Source: Leucobacter chromiireducens (GTDB lineage Bacteria; Actinomycetota; Actinomycetes; Actinomycetales; Microbacteriaceae). Taken from it: a stretch of 64,000 bases of DNA. Made by a program: the position numbers and the translations under genes. The first letter of the stretch is position 1. Every line of letters begins with the position of its first letter. The notes below the pieces were generated by a model. That model did no database searches and was not told where the DNA came from. It saw nothing but the letters and a program-made list of their open reading frames with translations. Where the stretch lies: the NCBI RefSeq assembly GCF_003917135.1, contig NZ_RPDI01000004.1, forward strand, positions 88,495 through 152,494, written 5' to 3'. This document shows positions 16,731-25,857 of this stretch, piece by piece.

Positions 16731-18508
16731 CGGGTGACCTCCGTCTTCAGCTCACTGAGCTGGTCCTGCAGCTCGTCGCGTGCGGCTTCGAGCCGCGCGG
16801 TGTCGCGGGCGCTCAGCCCGGGCTCCGTCAACTCCCACTCGATGCGTTCGAGCTCTGATTCAACGCGCGCGATCGTCGCGCCGGCCTCGCGCTGCTGCTC
16901 CTCGATCCGCAGCCGCTCCTCGGCGCCGCTGTCCTCGGCGACGGACCGGATCCCCGAGACCTCGACGCGCCCGGCGAGGAGGGTCACGGTGACGTGCGCA
17001 GCCTCGGCGGCCGCGCGCTCGAAGCCCGCGCTCCCCGCCGTCGGCATGTTCGCGGTGATCGTGCGCGAGAGCAGCGGTCCGCCGGCGTTGCGCGGCTCGT
17101 CGCTGTCCTCGATGATGGCCCCCGCGAGCACGCGCACCTCCACCACGGCTGGCGCGTATCGCGGCAGCTCGACCTCGACGTTGCCAGCGAGCTGCCACAC
17201 CTCGAGCGATTCGCCGGTGGGGGTCCGGTCGTCGAGCACGGTGAGGTCGACCTCGCTGGTGCCGGCGAGGAGCACGGTGGCGGGCGCCTCGGCGCCGGAG
17301 ATGTGCATGGTGCCGAAGGGCTGGAACCGCGTGCCCCAGGGGAGCACCACGGTGACGAGCAGCGCGATGACGCCGCACGTCGCGAGGAAGCCGACCCAAC
17401 CGGTCTGGCGGCCGCGGATCCCGGCGACGATGAGCGACAGCGCGAGCACCGCGACGGCGACCGTGAGCCCGACGATGAATGCGGTGGTGGGCGCGACCGA
17501 GTAGCCAGCGAGCGCCCACGCCGCGGCACCGCCGCCCGCGAGCAGCGCGAGCGCGAGCGTCAGGACGGACTGTGCCGCGCCCATGCGGTGCGCATCGTGG
17601 TGCTCGGCGTAGCGCGCGCTCCACTCGTCGGCCTGCTTGCCGACCTCGTCGCTCCACCGCGTCGCCTGCTCGGTGGCGCGCTTGCTCCAGTCGCTTGCCT
17701 GCTCCGAGGCGCGCTGGCTCCAGTCGCTCGCCTGCTCCGAGGCGCGCTGGGCGTAGGCCTCGGTGCGGTCGGCGAAGGCGCGGGTCTGCGCGGAAAAATC
17801 AGCTGGGGATCCGGGAGCGCCCGAAGCGCCCGAAGCGCCGGGCGCCGCACCCGCCGCACCCGCCGACGCCGCGCCCGCCGCCGAGGCGCCGTCCGCCTGC
17901 GGCGATCCGGCACCGCGATCCGCCGCGGCCCTGCCGCGCTTCAGCATCACGGCGCGGAGCCAGAGCACGCCGCCAACGATGATGGCGATCCAGAACAGCC
18001 AGGCGATGGTGGCACGCAGCCACTCGGGGATGCCCATCGCGTTCCACACGCCCCAGCCCCACACGCTGAACGGCGCTGCGGTCGGGGAGAGGAAGGAGAA
18101 CAGCGCCGGAATCACCACGAGCGCGGCGATGACTACCGCCGCGGTGACGATCCCGGCCGACGCTCGCCCCCGGAACATGTCCTCCACGTGGATGCGTCCC
18201 GTGACATCGGGGAGGAGGAGCCAGCCGAGGAGGTAGAGCAGGATGCCGGGGCCGCCGAGGATGGCGAGCACCACGAGGAGGCCTCGCACGATGAGCGGGT
18301 CGATCCCGGCGCGTGCCGCGATGCCGCCGGCAACGCCGGCGAACCAGCGCTCGTTGCCGCGCACGATGCCGAGTCCGCGGATCCACGCGAAGAAGCCGCT
18401 GCCGAATGGGCGGTCGGCCGGCTGGCCGGGCTGGGGCCCGGTGGGCTGCCCGGTCGGCTGGCCCGTGGGCTGGCCGCCGGGGGAGTCGGAGGAGGGGATA
18501 TCGTTCAT
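16727..18508 (-). CDS. PspC-domain membrane protein
   Basis: A 593-residue protein. After a GQPTGQPTG-rich start comes a PspC domain (about 35-100: NERWFAGVAGGIAARAG, IDPLIVRGLLVVLAILGGPG), further TMs near 125-145 and 160-180, a coiled region with repeated ASEQASDWS units (about 230-290), three more TMs, and a beta-rich C-terminal part (about 395-530, VLLAGTSEVDLTVLDD) like the LiaF/DUF2154-type domain, ending in a Glu-rich coil. PspC proteins sense envelope damage. It is divergent to a kinase that also has a PspC domain. Confidence 0.85.
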   Translation of the reverse strand: MNDIPSSDSPGGQPTGQPTGQPTGPQPGQPADRPFGSGFFAWIRGLGIVRGNERWFAGVAGGIAARAGIDPLIVRGLLVVLAILGGPGILLYLLGWLLLPDVTGRIHVEDMFRGRASAGIVTAAVVIAALVVIPALFSFLSPTAAPFSVWGWGVWNAMGIPEWLRATIAWLFWIAIIVGGVLWLRAVMLKRGRAAADRGAGSPQADGASAAGAASAGAAGAAPGASGASGAPGSPADFSAQTRAFADRTEAYAQRASEQASDWSQRASEQASDWSKRATEQATRWSDEVGKQADEWSARYAEHHDAHRMGAAQSVLTLALALLAGGGAAAWALAGYSVAPTTAFIVGLTVAVAVLALSLIVAGIRGRQTGWVGFLATCGVIALLVTVVLPWGTRFQPFGTMHISGAEAPATVLLAGTSEVDLTVLDDRTPTGESLEVWQLAGNVEVELPRYAPAVVEVRVLAGAIIEDSDEPRNAGGPLLSRTITANMPTAGSAGFERAAAEAAHVTVTLLAGRVEVSGIRSVAEDSGAEERLRIEEQQREAGATIARVESELERIEWELTEPGLSARDTARLEAARDELQDQLSELKTEVTR

Positions 18509-18514
18509 GCTTCC

Positions 18515-18520
18515 AGTCTG
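18515..18520 (-). promoter_or_regulatory. Possible -10 element of the PspC operon
   Basis: CAGACT on the minus strand is 6 nt from the ATG, the same spacing as the TAnnnT elements elsewhere in the window, though the first base deviates. Confidence 0.3.
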
Positions 18521-18609
18521 GGCGAACCCTGTGAGCGTCGCTATGGGGGTTCACCCTGATCGGACCCTGAAGAACCCCGGCACACGCGCACGGGCGGCCC
18601 GGATGCTGC

Positions 18610-18615
18610 TTGGAT
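18610..18615 (+). promoter_or_regulatory. Possible -10 element of the PspC-kinase operon
   Basis: TTGGAT is followed by 6 nt and the ATG at 18622. The second base deviates from TAnnnT, so this is weak. GGGAG in the same place is too close to serve well as a ribosome binding site. Confidence 0.3.
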
Positions 18616-18621
18616 GGGAGC

Positions 18622-20022
18622 ATGACACGCCCACCCCTCGTTCGCGCGAACGATGACCGCTTCCTCGCGGGAGTCTGCGCCGGCCTCGCCGCGCACCTCG
18701 GGGTGCCGGTGACCGCCGTGCGGGTGACGATGGTGGCGCTCACGGTGATGGGCGGCGCTGGCGCGCTGCTCTACGCGTGGCTGTGGGCGACGGTGCCGAA
18801 GGCGGGGGAGAGTGAGCCCGTCGTGCCGCTCCGTCGCGCGCTCACGAAGCCGGGCGCGCAGGCGCTCGCCGCAGACACCGCGGTGCCGGATCGCGGCTCC
18901 ACGTCGCGGCCGGCGCCGGCAGCGTCCGTTCCGGCAACCACGCCAACCACGCCATTCGCACCGCAGGCCCAGCCGGCCGCGCCGCAGCCAGCGGACACCC
19001 AGCCGGCCACACCATCCCAGCCGGCCGCGCGCGAGCGCCGGTGGCCGATCGCCGAGCTGCTGCTCGGGGGCTGCCTGCTCGTTGCCGGGATCGGGTTCGT
19101 GCTCGTGCGGCTGGGCGTGCAGGTCAACCTCGAGGTGCTCCTCCCCACGATGGCGGTGCTCGTCGGCGTTGGCCTCACCTGGTGGCAGATCGCCGATCGG
19201 GATCGGCCCGACCGCAACCAGGTGCCGCGCGTGCTCGGGGCGGTCGCGCTCGTCGCCGCCGGGGTGCTCATGTTCTTCATCACGTCGCGCGAGCCGAACG
19301 CGTGGACGGTCATCACCGCGGCGTTCGCGGTGCTCGCCGGCGTCGCGCTCGCGATCGCGCCGTGGTTGCTGCGCGTCAACCGCGAGCTCATCGCCGAGCG
19401 CGCGGCGCGCGCACGCGAGGCCGAGCGCTCCGACATCGCCGCGCACCTCCACGACTCCGTGCTGCAGACGCTCGCGTTGATCCAGCAGCGCTCCGCCCCG
19501 GGCAGCGAGGTTGCACGGCTCGCGCGCGGGCAAGAGCGGGAGCTGCGCGAGTGGCTGTTCCGCACGGCCGATGGCGCGCCGCCGCGCGAGCGCGAGGCCG
19601 CTGCGGAGGAGTTGCGCGCGCACGCGGTCGCGCTGGAGGATCACCACGCGGTGCGCTTCGAGGTGGTCGAGGTGGGGGCAGCCGGCGTCGCGCCGGAGGC
19701 GATCATCGCGGCCGCGCGGGAGGCCATGCTGAACGCCGCACGGCACGCGGGCGGGGACGTCACCGTGTACCTCGAGTCGAACGGCGAGCGCGTGTCGATC
19801 GACGTCACCGACCGCGGGCCAGGGCTCGACCCGAGTGAGCTGCCGGCCGACCGGATGGGCGTGCGCGAGTCGATCCTCGGCCGGATGGAGCGCGCTGGCG
19901 GCACGGCGCGGATCGTGCCGGGGCCGGGCGGTGGCACCTCGGTGCGCCTCGCGATGCCGCGCGCCGCGAGCGGCGACACTGGAGCGGCGCAGCAGACCAC
20001 AGCACAGGAGGAGCCCCGATGA
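18622..20022 (+). CDS. PspC-domain sensor histidine kinase (NarL/LiaS type)
   Basis: A 466-residue kinase: PspC domain at the N-terminus (about 6-65, NDDRFLAGVCAGLAAHLG), an Ala/Pro linker, about four TMs (140-260), then a HisKA_3 domain with the phospho-His in IAAHLHDSVLQTLALI and a HATPase domain (AAREAMLNAARHAGG, DRGPGLDP). Its gene overlaps that of the response regulator by ATGA, and it is divergent to the PspC membrane protein, so it probably monitors PspC state and envelope stress. The ATG at 18622 is chosen over 18610 for spacing. Confidence 0.88.
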   Translation: MTRPPLVRANDDRFLAGVCAGLAAHLGVPVTAVRVTMVALTVMGGAGALLYAWLWATVPKAGESEPVVPLRRALTKPGAQALAADTAVPDRGSTSRPAPAASVPATTPTTPFAPQAQPAAPQPADTQPATPSQPAARERRWPIAELLLGGCLLVAGIGFVLVRLGVQVNLEVLLPTMAVLVGVGLTWWQIADRDRPDRNQVPRVLGAVALVAAGVLMFFITSREPNAWTVITAAFAVLAGVALAIAPWLLRVNRELIAERAARAREAERSDIAAHLHDSVLQTLALIQQRSAPGSEVARLARGQERELREWLFRTADGAPPREREAAAEELRAHAVALEDHHAVRFEVVEVGAAGVAPEAIIAAAREAMLNAARHAGGDVTVYLESNGERVSIDVTDRGPGLDPSELPADRMGVRESILGRMERAGGTARIVPGPGGGTSVRLAMPRAASGDTGAAQQTTAQEEPR

Positions 20023-20744
20023 GCGCGTCAGCGGCAGACACAGGATCAGGTTCGGGATCAGGGGCGGAGTCCGCGGCGGAACCGCGCACGCCGATCCGCG
20101 TGGTGATCGTCGACGACCACCAGATCTTTCGCACGGGACTGCGCGCCGAGCTCGGGCCCGAGCTCGAGGTGGTCGCTGAGGCCGCCACCGTTGATGAGGC
20201 GGTCACCGTGATCGCGGACACCGCGCCCGATGTGGTGCTGCTCGACGTGCACCTCCCCGGCGGCGCTGGCGGCGGCGGGGCCGAGGTGCTGCGCCGCATC
20301 GCCTTGCTGCCCGCCGCGGCGGAGACGCGCGTGCTCGCGCTGAGCGTCTCGGACGCCGCCGACGACGTCGTGAGCGTGATCCGCGCTGGCGCGCGCGGGT
20401 ACCTCACGAAGACCGCCTCCGGCGCGGAGGTCACCGCCGCGGCCGTGCGCGTGCAGGGCGGCGACGCGGTGTTCTCCCCGCGGCTCGCCGGCTTCGTGCT
20501 CGACGCGTTCGGCGCAGGCGGCGGGGAGACCGCAGCGGCCGACGACGAGCTCGACCGGCTCACCGCGCGCGAGCAGGAAGTGATGCGGATGATCGCGCGC
20601 GGGTACGCGTACAAGGAGGTCGCCGCAGAGCTGTTCCTGTCGGTGAAGACCGTCGAGACGCACGTGTCGAAAGTGCTGCGGAAGCTGCAGCTCTCCAACC
20701 GGCACGAGCTCACCGCGTGGGCGCTCGCCAGGCGCCTGCTCTAG
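20019..20744 (+). CDS. NarL/LuxR-family response regulator
   Basis: A 241-residue regulator with a Ser/Gly-rich start, a receiver domain (VDDH at 31-34, phosphoacceptor Asp76 in VVLLDVHLPG, Lys in GYLTKTASG) and a C-terminal LuxR helix-turn-helix (LTAREQEVMRMIARGYAYKE, SVKTVETHVSKVLRKL). It is the partner of the overlapping PspC-domain kinase. Likely targets are the divergent PspC operon and its own operon; no operator is recognised. Confidence 0.9.
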   Translation: MSASAADTGSGSGSGAESAAEPRTPIRVVIVDDHQIFRTGLRAELGPELEVVAEAATVDEAVTVIADTAPDVVLLDVHLPGGAGGGGAEVLRRIALLPAAAETRVLALSVSDAADDVVSVIRAGARGYLTKTASGAEVTAAAVRVQGGDAVFSPRLAGFVLDAFGAGGGETAAADDELDRLTAREQEVMRMIARGYAYKEVAAELFLSVKTVETHVSKVLRKLQLSNRHELTAWALARRLL

Positions 20745-20766
20745 CGACCCCGCGCGGCGCGGCCGC

Positions 20767-20786
20767 GATCCCGCACAGCCGGGATC
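20767..20786. terminator. Weak two-way hairpin between response regulator and PMT genes
   Basis: GATCCCG (20767-20773) pairs with CGGGATC (20780-20786) between convergent genes. The stem is only 7 bp, so the call is tentative. Confidence 0.35.
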
Positions 20787-20791
20787 CCGCG

Positions 20792-22354
20792 CTAGTTCCA
20801 GCCGGGCAGCCAGATGTGCGCGCGCCAGAACCACTCGGCCACCGGCTGGCCAGACCAGATCGGGAAGAAGAACAGTGCCACCGCGACCGCGACCGCGAGG
20901 AACACGCAGGCGGCGAGGCGGCGCCCGAGCAGCGCCTCGGGGGCGAGCGGGCGAAGCGCCAGCCCGGATCCCGCGCCGGGGGCGAAGCCGGGGCCGATCC
21001 GGCACAGCACGCCGATGCAGAGCGCGAGCGCGAGCGCTGAGAACGGGGTGAGCACCACCGCGTAGAACTGGAACACCGCCGAGCGGCTCACCGTTGCGAC
21101 CCAGGGCAGCCACCCCGAGAGGTAGCCGACGAGCACGAAGCCAGCGGCGACGGCGAAGGGGAGGGGGAGCGCGGGCTGCGGCGCGGCGCTCGGCACCGCC
21201 CCGAGCTGTCGGCCGCGCCAGAGCGCGCGCACCGCCCACCACGCGAGCGCGCCGAGCGCGATAACCCCGCCGAGCGTCACGAGCGCGTTCGGCAGCGGCG
21301 ACACCGCCGCGACGCACTCGGTGAACGGGCAGCCCTCCGTCCAGTGCTGCTCGTACATGCCCGTGGGGCGCAGCGCGAGCGGCCAGCTCAGCGGGTGCGC
21401 CTGGTACGGGTGCGGCGCGCTCAGCGTGCTGTGCCAGGCGAGCATCTCGCGGTGGTAGGTGAGGAGCGACACCGGCCACGGCACGCCGGGCGCGCGCGTG
21501 TACCCGCCTGCGGTCACGATCCAGCCCGTCCAGCTCGCCAGGTAGGTGAGGGCCGCAGTGGGGAGCGCGATCAGCGCCGTTGCGCCGGCCTGCGCCGTCG
21601 CGCGCCAGAGCGCGCCAGGCTCGCGCAGCCGCAGCCTGGCGAGCAGGTCGCGCACGGTGATGAACACGAGGAAGCACGCGAGCGGGTACAGGCCAGACCA
21701 CTTCACGGCCGCTGCCGCGCCAAACGCCACCGCCGCCGCGATGAGCCACGGCCGCCACCACCAGATCGGGATCCGGGCCGCGCTGCCCTCGCCGCCCCCG
21801 CCGCCCCCGCCGCCCCCGCCGAGGCGCGCGGCGTGCGCGAGCTGATCGCGCCACACGAACAGCGCGCCGAGCGCGACGAAGCACGCGAGGAAGCCGTCGA
21901 GCAGCCCGACCCGGCTGAGCACCACGTGCACGCCGTCGATCGCGAGGAGCAGCCCGGCGAGGCACGCGATGACGAGGCTCCGCGACATGAGCCAGCCCAG
22001 GCGCATCACGATGCCGACGGTCGCCACCCCGGCGAGCGCCGCCGCGCTGCGCCAGCCCCAGCCACTCTCGGGGCCGAAGACCAGGATCCCGATCCCGATC
22101 AGCCACTTCCCGAGCGGCGGGTGCACCGCGTTCGACGGGTCGCTGGTGAACGCGGTCGCGCGCTCCCCGGCCATCGACGGGTCGTCGTCCGGCCACACCG
22201 TCGGGAAGCCGTTGGCGAGCTGGCTGATCGCGTCGCGCACGTAGTAGAGCTCGTCGAACACGAGCGTGCCCGGGCGGCCGAGCGCCCAGAACCGGAGCAG
22301 CGCCGCGAGTGCGAGCACCGCGATCGGAGCCAGCCATCTCACCCATGCGCGCAT
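20792..22354 (-). CDS. Dolichyl/polyprenyl-phosphate-mannose--protein mannosyltransferase (GT39, PMT family)
   Basis: A 520-residue polytopic membrane enzyme that moves mannose from polyprenyl-P-mannose to Ser/Thr of secreted proteins during export. The first extracytoplasmic loop has the catalytic acid pair in LVFDELYYVRDA, followed by NAVHPPLGKWLIGIG. At least ten hydrophobic segments follow. A run of 10 Gly (about residues 179-188) is encoded by a GC-rich 9-bp repeat. The donor-making synthase is at 45086. The ATG lies 6 nt after TAGGCT on the minus strand. Confidence 0.92.
   Translation of the reverse strand: MRAWVRWLAPIAVLALAALLRFWALGRPGTLVFDELYYVRDAISQLANGFPTVWPDDDPSMAGERATAFTSDPSNAVHPPLGKWLIGIGILVFGPESGWGWRSAAALAGVATVGIVMRLGWLMSRSLVIACLAGLLLAIDGVHVVLSRVGLLDGFLACFVALGALFVWRDQLAHAARLGGGGGGGGGGEGSAARIPIWWWRPWLIAAAVAFGAAAAVKWSGLYPLACFLVFITVRDLLARLRLREPGALWRATAQAGATALIALPTAALTYLASWTGWIVTAGGYTRAPGVPWPVSLLTYHREMLAWHSTLSAPHPYQAHPLSWPLALRPTGMYEQHWTEGCPFTECVAAVSPLPNALVTLGGVIALGALAWWAVRALWRGRQLGAVPSAAPQPALPLPFAVAAGFVLVGYLSGWLPWVATVSRSAVFQFYAVVLTPFSALALALCIGVLCRIGPGFAPGAGSGLALRPLAPEALLGRRLAACVFLAVAVAVALFFFPIWSGQPVAEWFWRAHIWLPGWN
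21791..21821. repeat. 9-bp GC-rich tandem repeat inside the PMT gene
   Basis: Three full copies of GCCGCCCCC plus a partial copy, encoding part of the poly-Gly run on the minus strand. Copy-number change keeps the reading frame. Confidence 0.7.
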
Positions 22355-22360
22355 GGCCCC

Positions 22361-22366
22361 AGCCTA
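22361..22366 (-). promoter_or_regulatory. Leaderless -10 element of the PMT gene
   Basis: TAGGCT on the minus strand is followed by 6 nt and the ATG. The gap to the divergent proS is only 64 bp. Confidence 0.5.
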
Positions 22367-22406
22367 GGCGCTCGTCGGCGCGGGTGATGGACCGCGGTGA
22401 GAGGGC

Positions 22407-22412
22407 TACGAT
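22407..22412 (+). promoter_or_regulatory. Leaderless -10 element of proS
   Basis: TACGAT is followed by 6 nt and the GTG start codon. Confidence 0.55.
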
Positions 22413-22418
22413 GGTGGG

Positions 22419-24185
22419 GTGATCACACGGCTCAGCAACTACTTTCTGAAGACTCTCCGCGAGGACCCCGCGGACGCCGAGGTCGCCAGCCACAAGCTGC
22501 TGGTGCGGGCGGGCTACATCCGGCGCCAGTCGCCAGGCGTCTTCGGCTGGCTGCCGCTCGGGCTGCGCGTGAAGGGCAAGCTTGAGCAGATCATCCGCGA
22601 GGAGATGGCCGCAGCTGGCGCGCACGAGGTGCACTTCCCCGCGCTGCTGCCCCGCGACCCGTACGAGGCGACCGGCCGCTGGGACGAGTACGGCGAGACG
22701 ATGTTCCGCCTGCAGGATCGCCACGGCGCAGACCACTTGCTCGCGCCCACGCACGAGGAAGCCTTCACGCTCATGGTGAAGGACATCGTGTCCTCCTACA
22801 AGGACCTGCCGCTGCAGCTCTTCCAGATCCAGGACAAGTACCGCGACGAGGCGCGGCCGCGCGCCGGCCTCCTCCGCGGGCGCGAGTTCACGATGAAGGA
22901 CGCCTACTCCTTCGACGTGACCGACGAGGGGCTCGCCGAGAGCTACCAGAAGCAGCGCGACGCGTACGAGCGCATCTTCACGCGGCTCGGCCTCGAGTAC
23001 GTCATCGTGTCGGCCGACGCCGGCGCGATGGGCGGCTCGCGCAGCGAGGAGTTCCTGCTGCCGACGCCGATCGGTGAGGACACGTTCGTGCGCTCGGCCG
23101 GTGGTTACGCCGCCAACGTCGAGGCGTACGAGACGCCAGTGCCCGCGGCGATCGACTTCACGAACGCGCCGGCAGCCGCCGTATTCGATTCCCCGAACAC
23201 GCCCACCATCGAGACGCTCGTCGCGCACGCGAACGCGGTGATCCCGCGCGCCGATGGCCGCCAGTGGGAGGCCGCAGACACCCTGAAGAACGTGGTGCTC
23301 GCCATCACGCCGATCGGGGGCGAGCGCGAGCTCGTGGTCGTCGGCATGCCGGGCGACCGCGACGCCGACATGAAGCGCGCCGAGGTCGTGTTCGGCGGCG
23401 CCGACGTCGAGCCGGCCACGGCCGCAGACTTCGAGAAGCACCCCGGCCTCGTCCGCGGCTACATCGGGCCCGTGCTCGGCGGCCAGGCCGTGCTCGGCAC
23501 CGAGGGCACCACCGGCGTGCGCTACCTGCTCGATCCCCGCGTGGTCGCTGGAACCGAGTGGATCACCGGGGCGAACGAGTCCGAAAAGCACATCGCGCAC
23601 CTCGTCGCCGGCCGCGACTTCAGCGCCGACGGTGTCGCCGACATCGCGTCGGTGCGCGACGGCGATCCCGCGCCGGATGGATCCGGCCCGATCGAGACCG
23701 CGCGCGGCATGGAGATCGGTCACGTGTTCCAGCTCGGCCGCAAGTACGCCGAGGCGCTCGGGCTCAAGGTGCTCGACGAGAACGGCAAGCTCGTCACCGT
23801 GACCATGGGGTCGTACGGCATCGGCGTGACCCGCATCATGGCCATCCTCGCCGAGCTGCACCACGACGATCGCGGGCTGATCTGGCCCGAGGCGATCGCG
23901 CCGTTCGACGTGCACCTCGTGGCCACCGGCCGCGACGCCGCCGTCTTCGAGATCGCGGAGACGCTCGCGGCGGACCTCGAGTCCGCCGGGGCCGACGTGC
24001 TCTTCGACGACCGCCCGAAGGTCTCGCCGGGCGTCAAGTTCGGCGACGCCGAGCTGCTCGGCGTGCCCCGCGTCGTGGTCGTCGGTCGCGACGCCGCCGA
24101 GGGCTTCGCCGAGGTGTGGAACCGCGCCGACGGCACCAAGGAGAAGATCGCGATCGCCGAGATCCCTGCGCTCTTCTCCGCGTAG
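22419..24185 (+). CDS. proS: Prolyl-tRNA synthetase (bacterial type)
   Basis: A 588-residue class II synthetase. Motif 2 is in [20 protein letters not shown] with [11 protein letters not shown] after it, motif 3 is [11 protein letters not shown], and the long insertion between them (about 225-390) is the editing domain of bacterial-type ProRS that removes Ala-tRNA-Pro. A C-terminal anticodon-binding domain follows (FDVHLVATG to the end). It starts with GTG at a probable leaderless start. It precedes nusA without a rimP between. Confidence 0.96.
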   Translation: MITRLSNYFLKTLREDPADAEVASHKLLVRAGYIRRQSPGVFGWLPLGLRVKGKLEQIIREEMAAAGAHEVHFPALLPRDPYEATGRWDEYGETMFRLQDRHGADHLLAPTHEEAFTLMVKDIVSSYKDLPLQLFQIQDKYRDEARPRAGLLRGREFTMKDAYSFDVTDEGLAESYQKQRDAYERIFTRLGLEYVIVSADAGAMGGSRSEEFLLPTPIGEDTFVRSAGGYAANVEAYETPVPAAIDFTNAPAAAVFDSPNTPTIETLVAHANAVIPRADGRQWEAADTLKNVVLAITPIGGERELVVVGMPGDRDADMKRAEVVFGGADVEPATAADFEKHPGLVRGYIGPVLGGQAVLGTEGTTGVRYLLDPRVVAGTEWITGANESEKHIAHLVAGRDFSADGVADIASVRDGDPAPDGSGPIETARGMEIGHVFQLGRKYAEALGLKVLDENGKLVTVTMGSYGIGVTRIMAILAELHHDDRGLIWPEAIAPFDVHLVATGRDAAVFEIAETLAADLESAGADVLFDDRPKVSPGVKFGDAELLGVPRVVVVGRDAAEGFAEVWNRADGTKEKIAIAEIPALFSA

Positions 24186-24207
24186 CCCAGCACCCCGCGA
24201 GCGGGCG

Positions 24208-24255
24208 AACTGCCACCTGTCGGCGACGCACCAGCGTTGCCGGCAGGTGGCAGTT
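24208..24255 (+). terminator. Long hairpin after proS
   Basis: Arms 24208-24224 (AACTGCCACCTGTCGGC) and 24239-24255 pair over 17 bp with one G-U pair; the loop holds a further ACGC/GCGT pairing. It lies 22 nt after the proS stop and has no T-tract. It resembles the other long intergenic palindromes of this window. Confidence 0.6.
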
Positions 24256-24331
24256 GTCATTGCGCTGGAGTACTCTGGTCTCTTCCGCCACGGGCTGCCC
24301 CGTGGCGACATCTGAATAGACAGTTCAATAC

Positions 24332-24338
24332 AAGGAGG
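24332..24338 (+). promoter_or_regulatory. Strong ribosome binding site of nusA
   Basis: AAGGAGG, 5 nt before GTG 24344, fixes the nusA start and contrasts with the leaderless genes around it. Confidence 0.8.
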
Positions 24339-24343
24339 CCACG

Positions 24344-25339
24344 GTGAAGATCGAGCTGGTAACGCTGCGACAGATCGAACGCGAGAAGGAGATTCCGTTC
24401 GACGAGCTTGTCGAGATTATTGAGCAGGCCATCCAGTCCGCGTACCTGCGTCACGCGGAGAACCAGAACCTCCCGGTGCCGCGCGAGTCTGATGTGCGCG
24501 TGACGCTGGACCGCAAGAGCGGCGAGATCTCGGTGCTCGTGCCCGAGCTCGACGAGGCCGGCGCGCAGATCGGTGAGGCGTACATCACCACCGACGAGTT
24601 CGGTCGCGTCGCGTCGAGCGCCGCGAAGCAGGTCATCAACCAGCGCCTGCGCGACCTGAGCGACGACGCCGTCCTCGGCACGTTCAAGGACCGCGAGGGC
24701 CAGGTCGTTTCGGGCGTCGTGCAGCAGGGCCCCAACCCGCGCATGGTGCACGTCGACCTCGGCGAGCTCGAGGCGATCCTGCCCCCCGAGGAGCAGGTGC
24801 CAGGGGAGAAGTACCCGCACGGCATGCGCATCCGCGTGTACGTGACGAGCGTGTCGAAGGGCACGAAGGGCCCGCAGGTGGTCGTGTCGCGCACGCACCC
24901 GGGGCTCGTGCGCAAGCTGTTCGAGCGGGAGGTGCCCGAGCTCGCCGAGGGGCTCGTCGAGATCGTGTCGCTCGCGCGCGAGGCTGGGCACCGCTCGAAG
25001 GTCGCCGTGCGGGCGAAGCAGGCCGGCATCAACGCGAAGGGCACGTGCATCGGTGAGATGGGCGGCCGCGTGCGCGCCGTTATGAGCGAGCTCGGTGAGG
25101 AGAAGATCGACATCGTCGACTACTCGCCCGAGCTGCCGAAGTTCGTCGCGAACGCGCTGTCGCCCGCGAAGGTGACCGACGTGTTCATGCTCAACGAGTC
25201 GCTCAAGCAGGTGCGCGCGCTGGTGCCTGACTTCCAGCTGTCGCTCGCCATCGGCAAGGAGGGGCAGAACGCGCGGCTCGCGGCGAAGCTCACCGGCGCG
25301 AAGATCGACATCCAGCCCGACTCGATCATGAACGACTAG
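24344..25339 (+). CDS. nusA: Transcription termination/antitermination factor NusA
   Basis: A 331-residue protein with the actinobacterial layout: N-terminal RNAP-binding domain (about 1-110), S1 domain (about 115-190, GTFKDREGQVVSGVVQ), and KH1 and KH2 domains (about 200-331; AGINAKGTCIGEMGGRVRAV and LAIGKEGQNARLAAKLTG, both with the G-x-x-G loop). It lacks the C-terminal acidic repeats of the E. coli protein. It acts on pausing, termination and rRNA antitermination. The usual upstream rimP is missing. Confidence 0.96.
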   Translation: MKIELVTLRQIEREKEIPFDELVEIIEQAIQSAYLRHAENQNLPVPRESDVRVTLDRKSGEISVLVPELDEAGAQIGEAYITTDEFGRVASSAAKQVINQRLRDLSDDAVLGTFKDREGQVVSGVVQQGPNPRMVHVDLGELEAILPPEEQVPGEKYPHGMRIRVYVTSVSKGTKGPQVVVSRTHPGLVRKLFEREVPELAEGLVEIVSLAREAGHRSKVAVRAKQAGINAKGTCIGEMGGRVRAVMSELGEEKIDIVDYSPELPKFVANALSPAKVTDVFMLNESLKQVRALVPDFQLSLAIGKEGQNARLAAKLTGAKIDIQPDSIMND

Positions 25340-25351
25340 TTCGTCGTGCGT

Positions 25352-25385
25352 GCGCGCGGTGCCGGGACGCCCCGGCACCGCGCGC
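25352..25385 (+). terminator. Hairpin after nusA
   Basis: A perfect 15-bp stem (25352-25366 with 25371-25385) with a 4-nt loop lies 12 nt after the nusA stop. It may reduce read-through into ylxR-infB. Confidence 0.7.
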
Positions 25386-25525
25386 TCCGCGCGGCCCCCA
25401 CACCCGCGGGGGAGGTTTCCGCCTGCGGGTATGGAATCAACGGGAACTCAGTACCCTTGAGGGGAAAGCCTGCCCGCGGCTGACGGCACGCCGTCAGCGC
25501 GAGGAACAGGCGGGAAGCTGGTAAG

Positions 25526-25783
25526 ATGGATGCGGTTCGGACCTGTGTGGCGTGTCGGAAACGCGCACCACGCACGGAACTGCTTCGGGTCGTGGTGCAC
25601 GATGGTCGACTGTGCGTCGACGATCGCGCGGTACTCCCCGGGCGGGGCGCCTGGGTACACCCCACGGTGCAGTGTCTGGATCAAGCTGTGAAGCGCGGGG
25701 CTTTTCCCCGCGCGCTGCGAGCATCGGGGAAGCCCGATGCCGGCCCCTTAGAGAACAGGCTGAAAACACTCATGGACAACTAA
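25526..25783 (+). CDS. ylxR: YlxR family RNA-binding protein (DUF448)
   Basis: An 85-residue basic protein with the family motif GRGAWVHP and a CVAC pair near the start (Cys7, Cys10). YlxR sits between nusA and infB in most Gram-positive bacteria, as here; it binds RNA, and homologues have been tied to RNase P and gene regulation. The Arg/Lys-rich ends fit RNA contact. It ends 74 bp before infB. Confidence 0.9.
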   Translation: MDAVRTCVACRKRAPRTELLRVVVHDGRLCVDDRAVLPGRGAWVHPTVQCLDQAVKRGAFPRALRASGKPDAGPLENRLKTLMDN

Positions 25784-25857
25784 TGAGCGGCTCACGATGA
25801 GACCCGTCCAGTAATTTTGGTTCTCGCCTGTCTGGCGTGAACCCAGACAGGAGAAAA

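Noticed and set aside
20058..24311. A 1417-residue open frame on the minus strand
   Set aside because: It runs antisense through the response regulator and proS and in another frame through PMT; its translation is Arg/Ala/His-rich without any domain, a usual shadow at very high GC.
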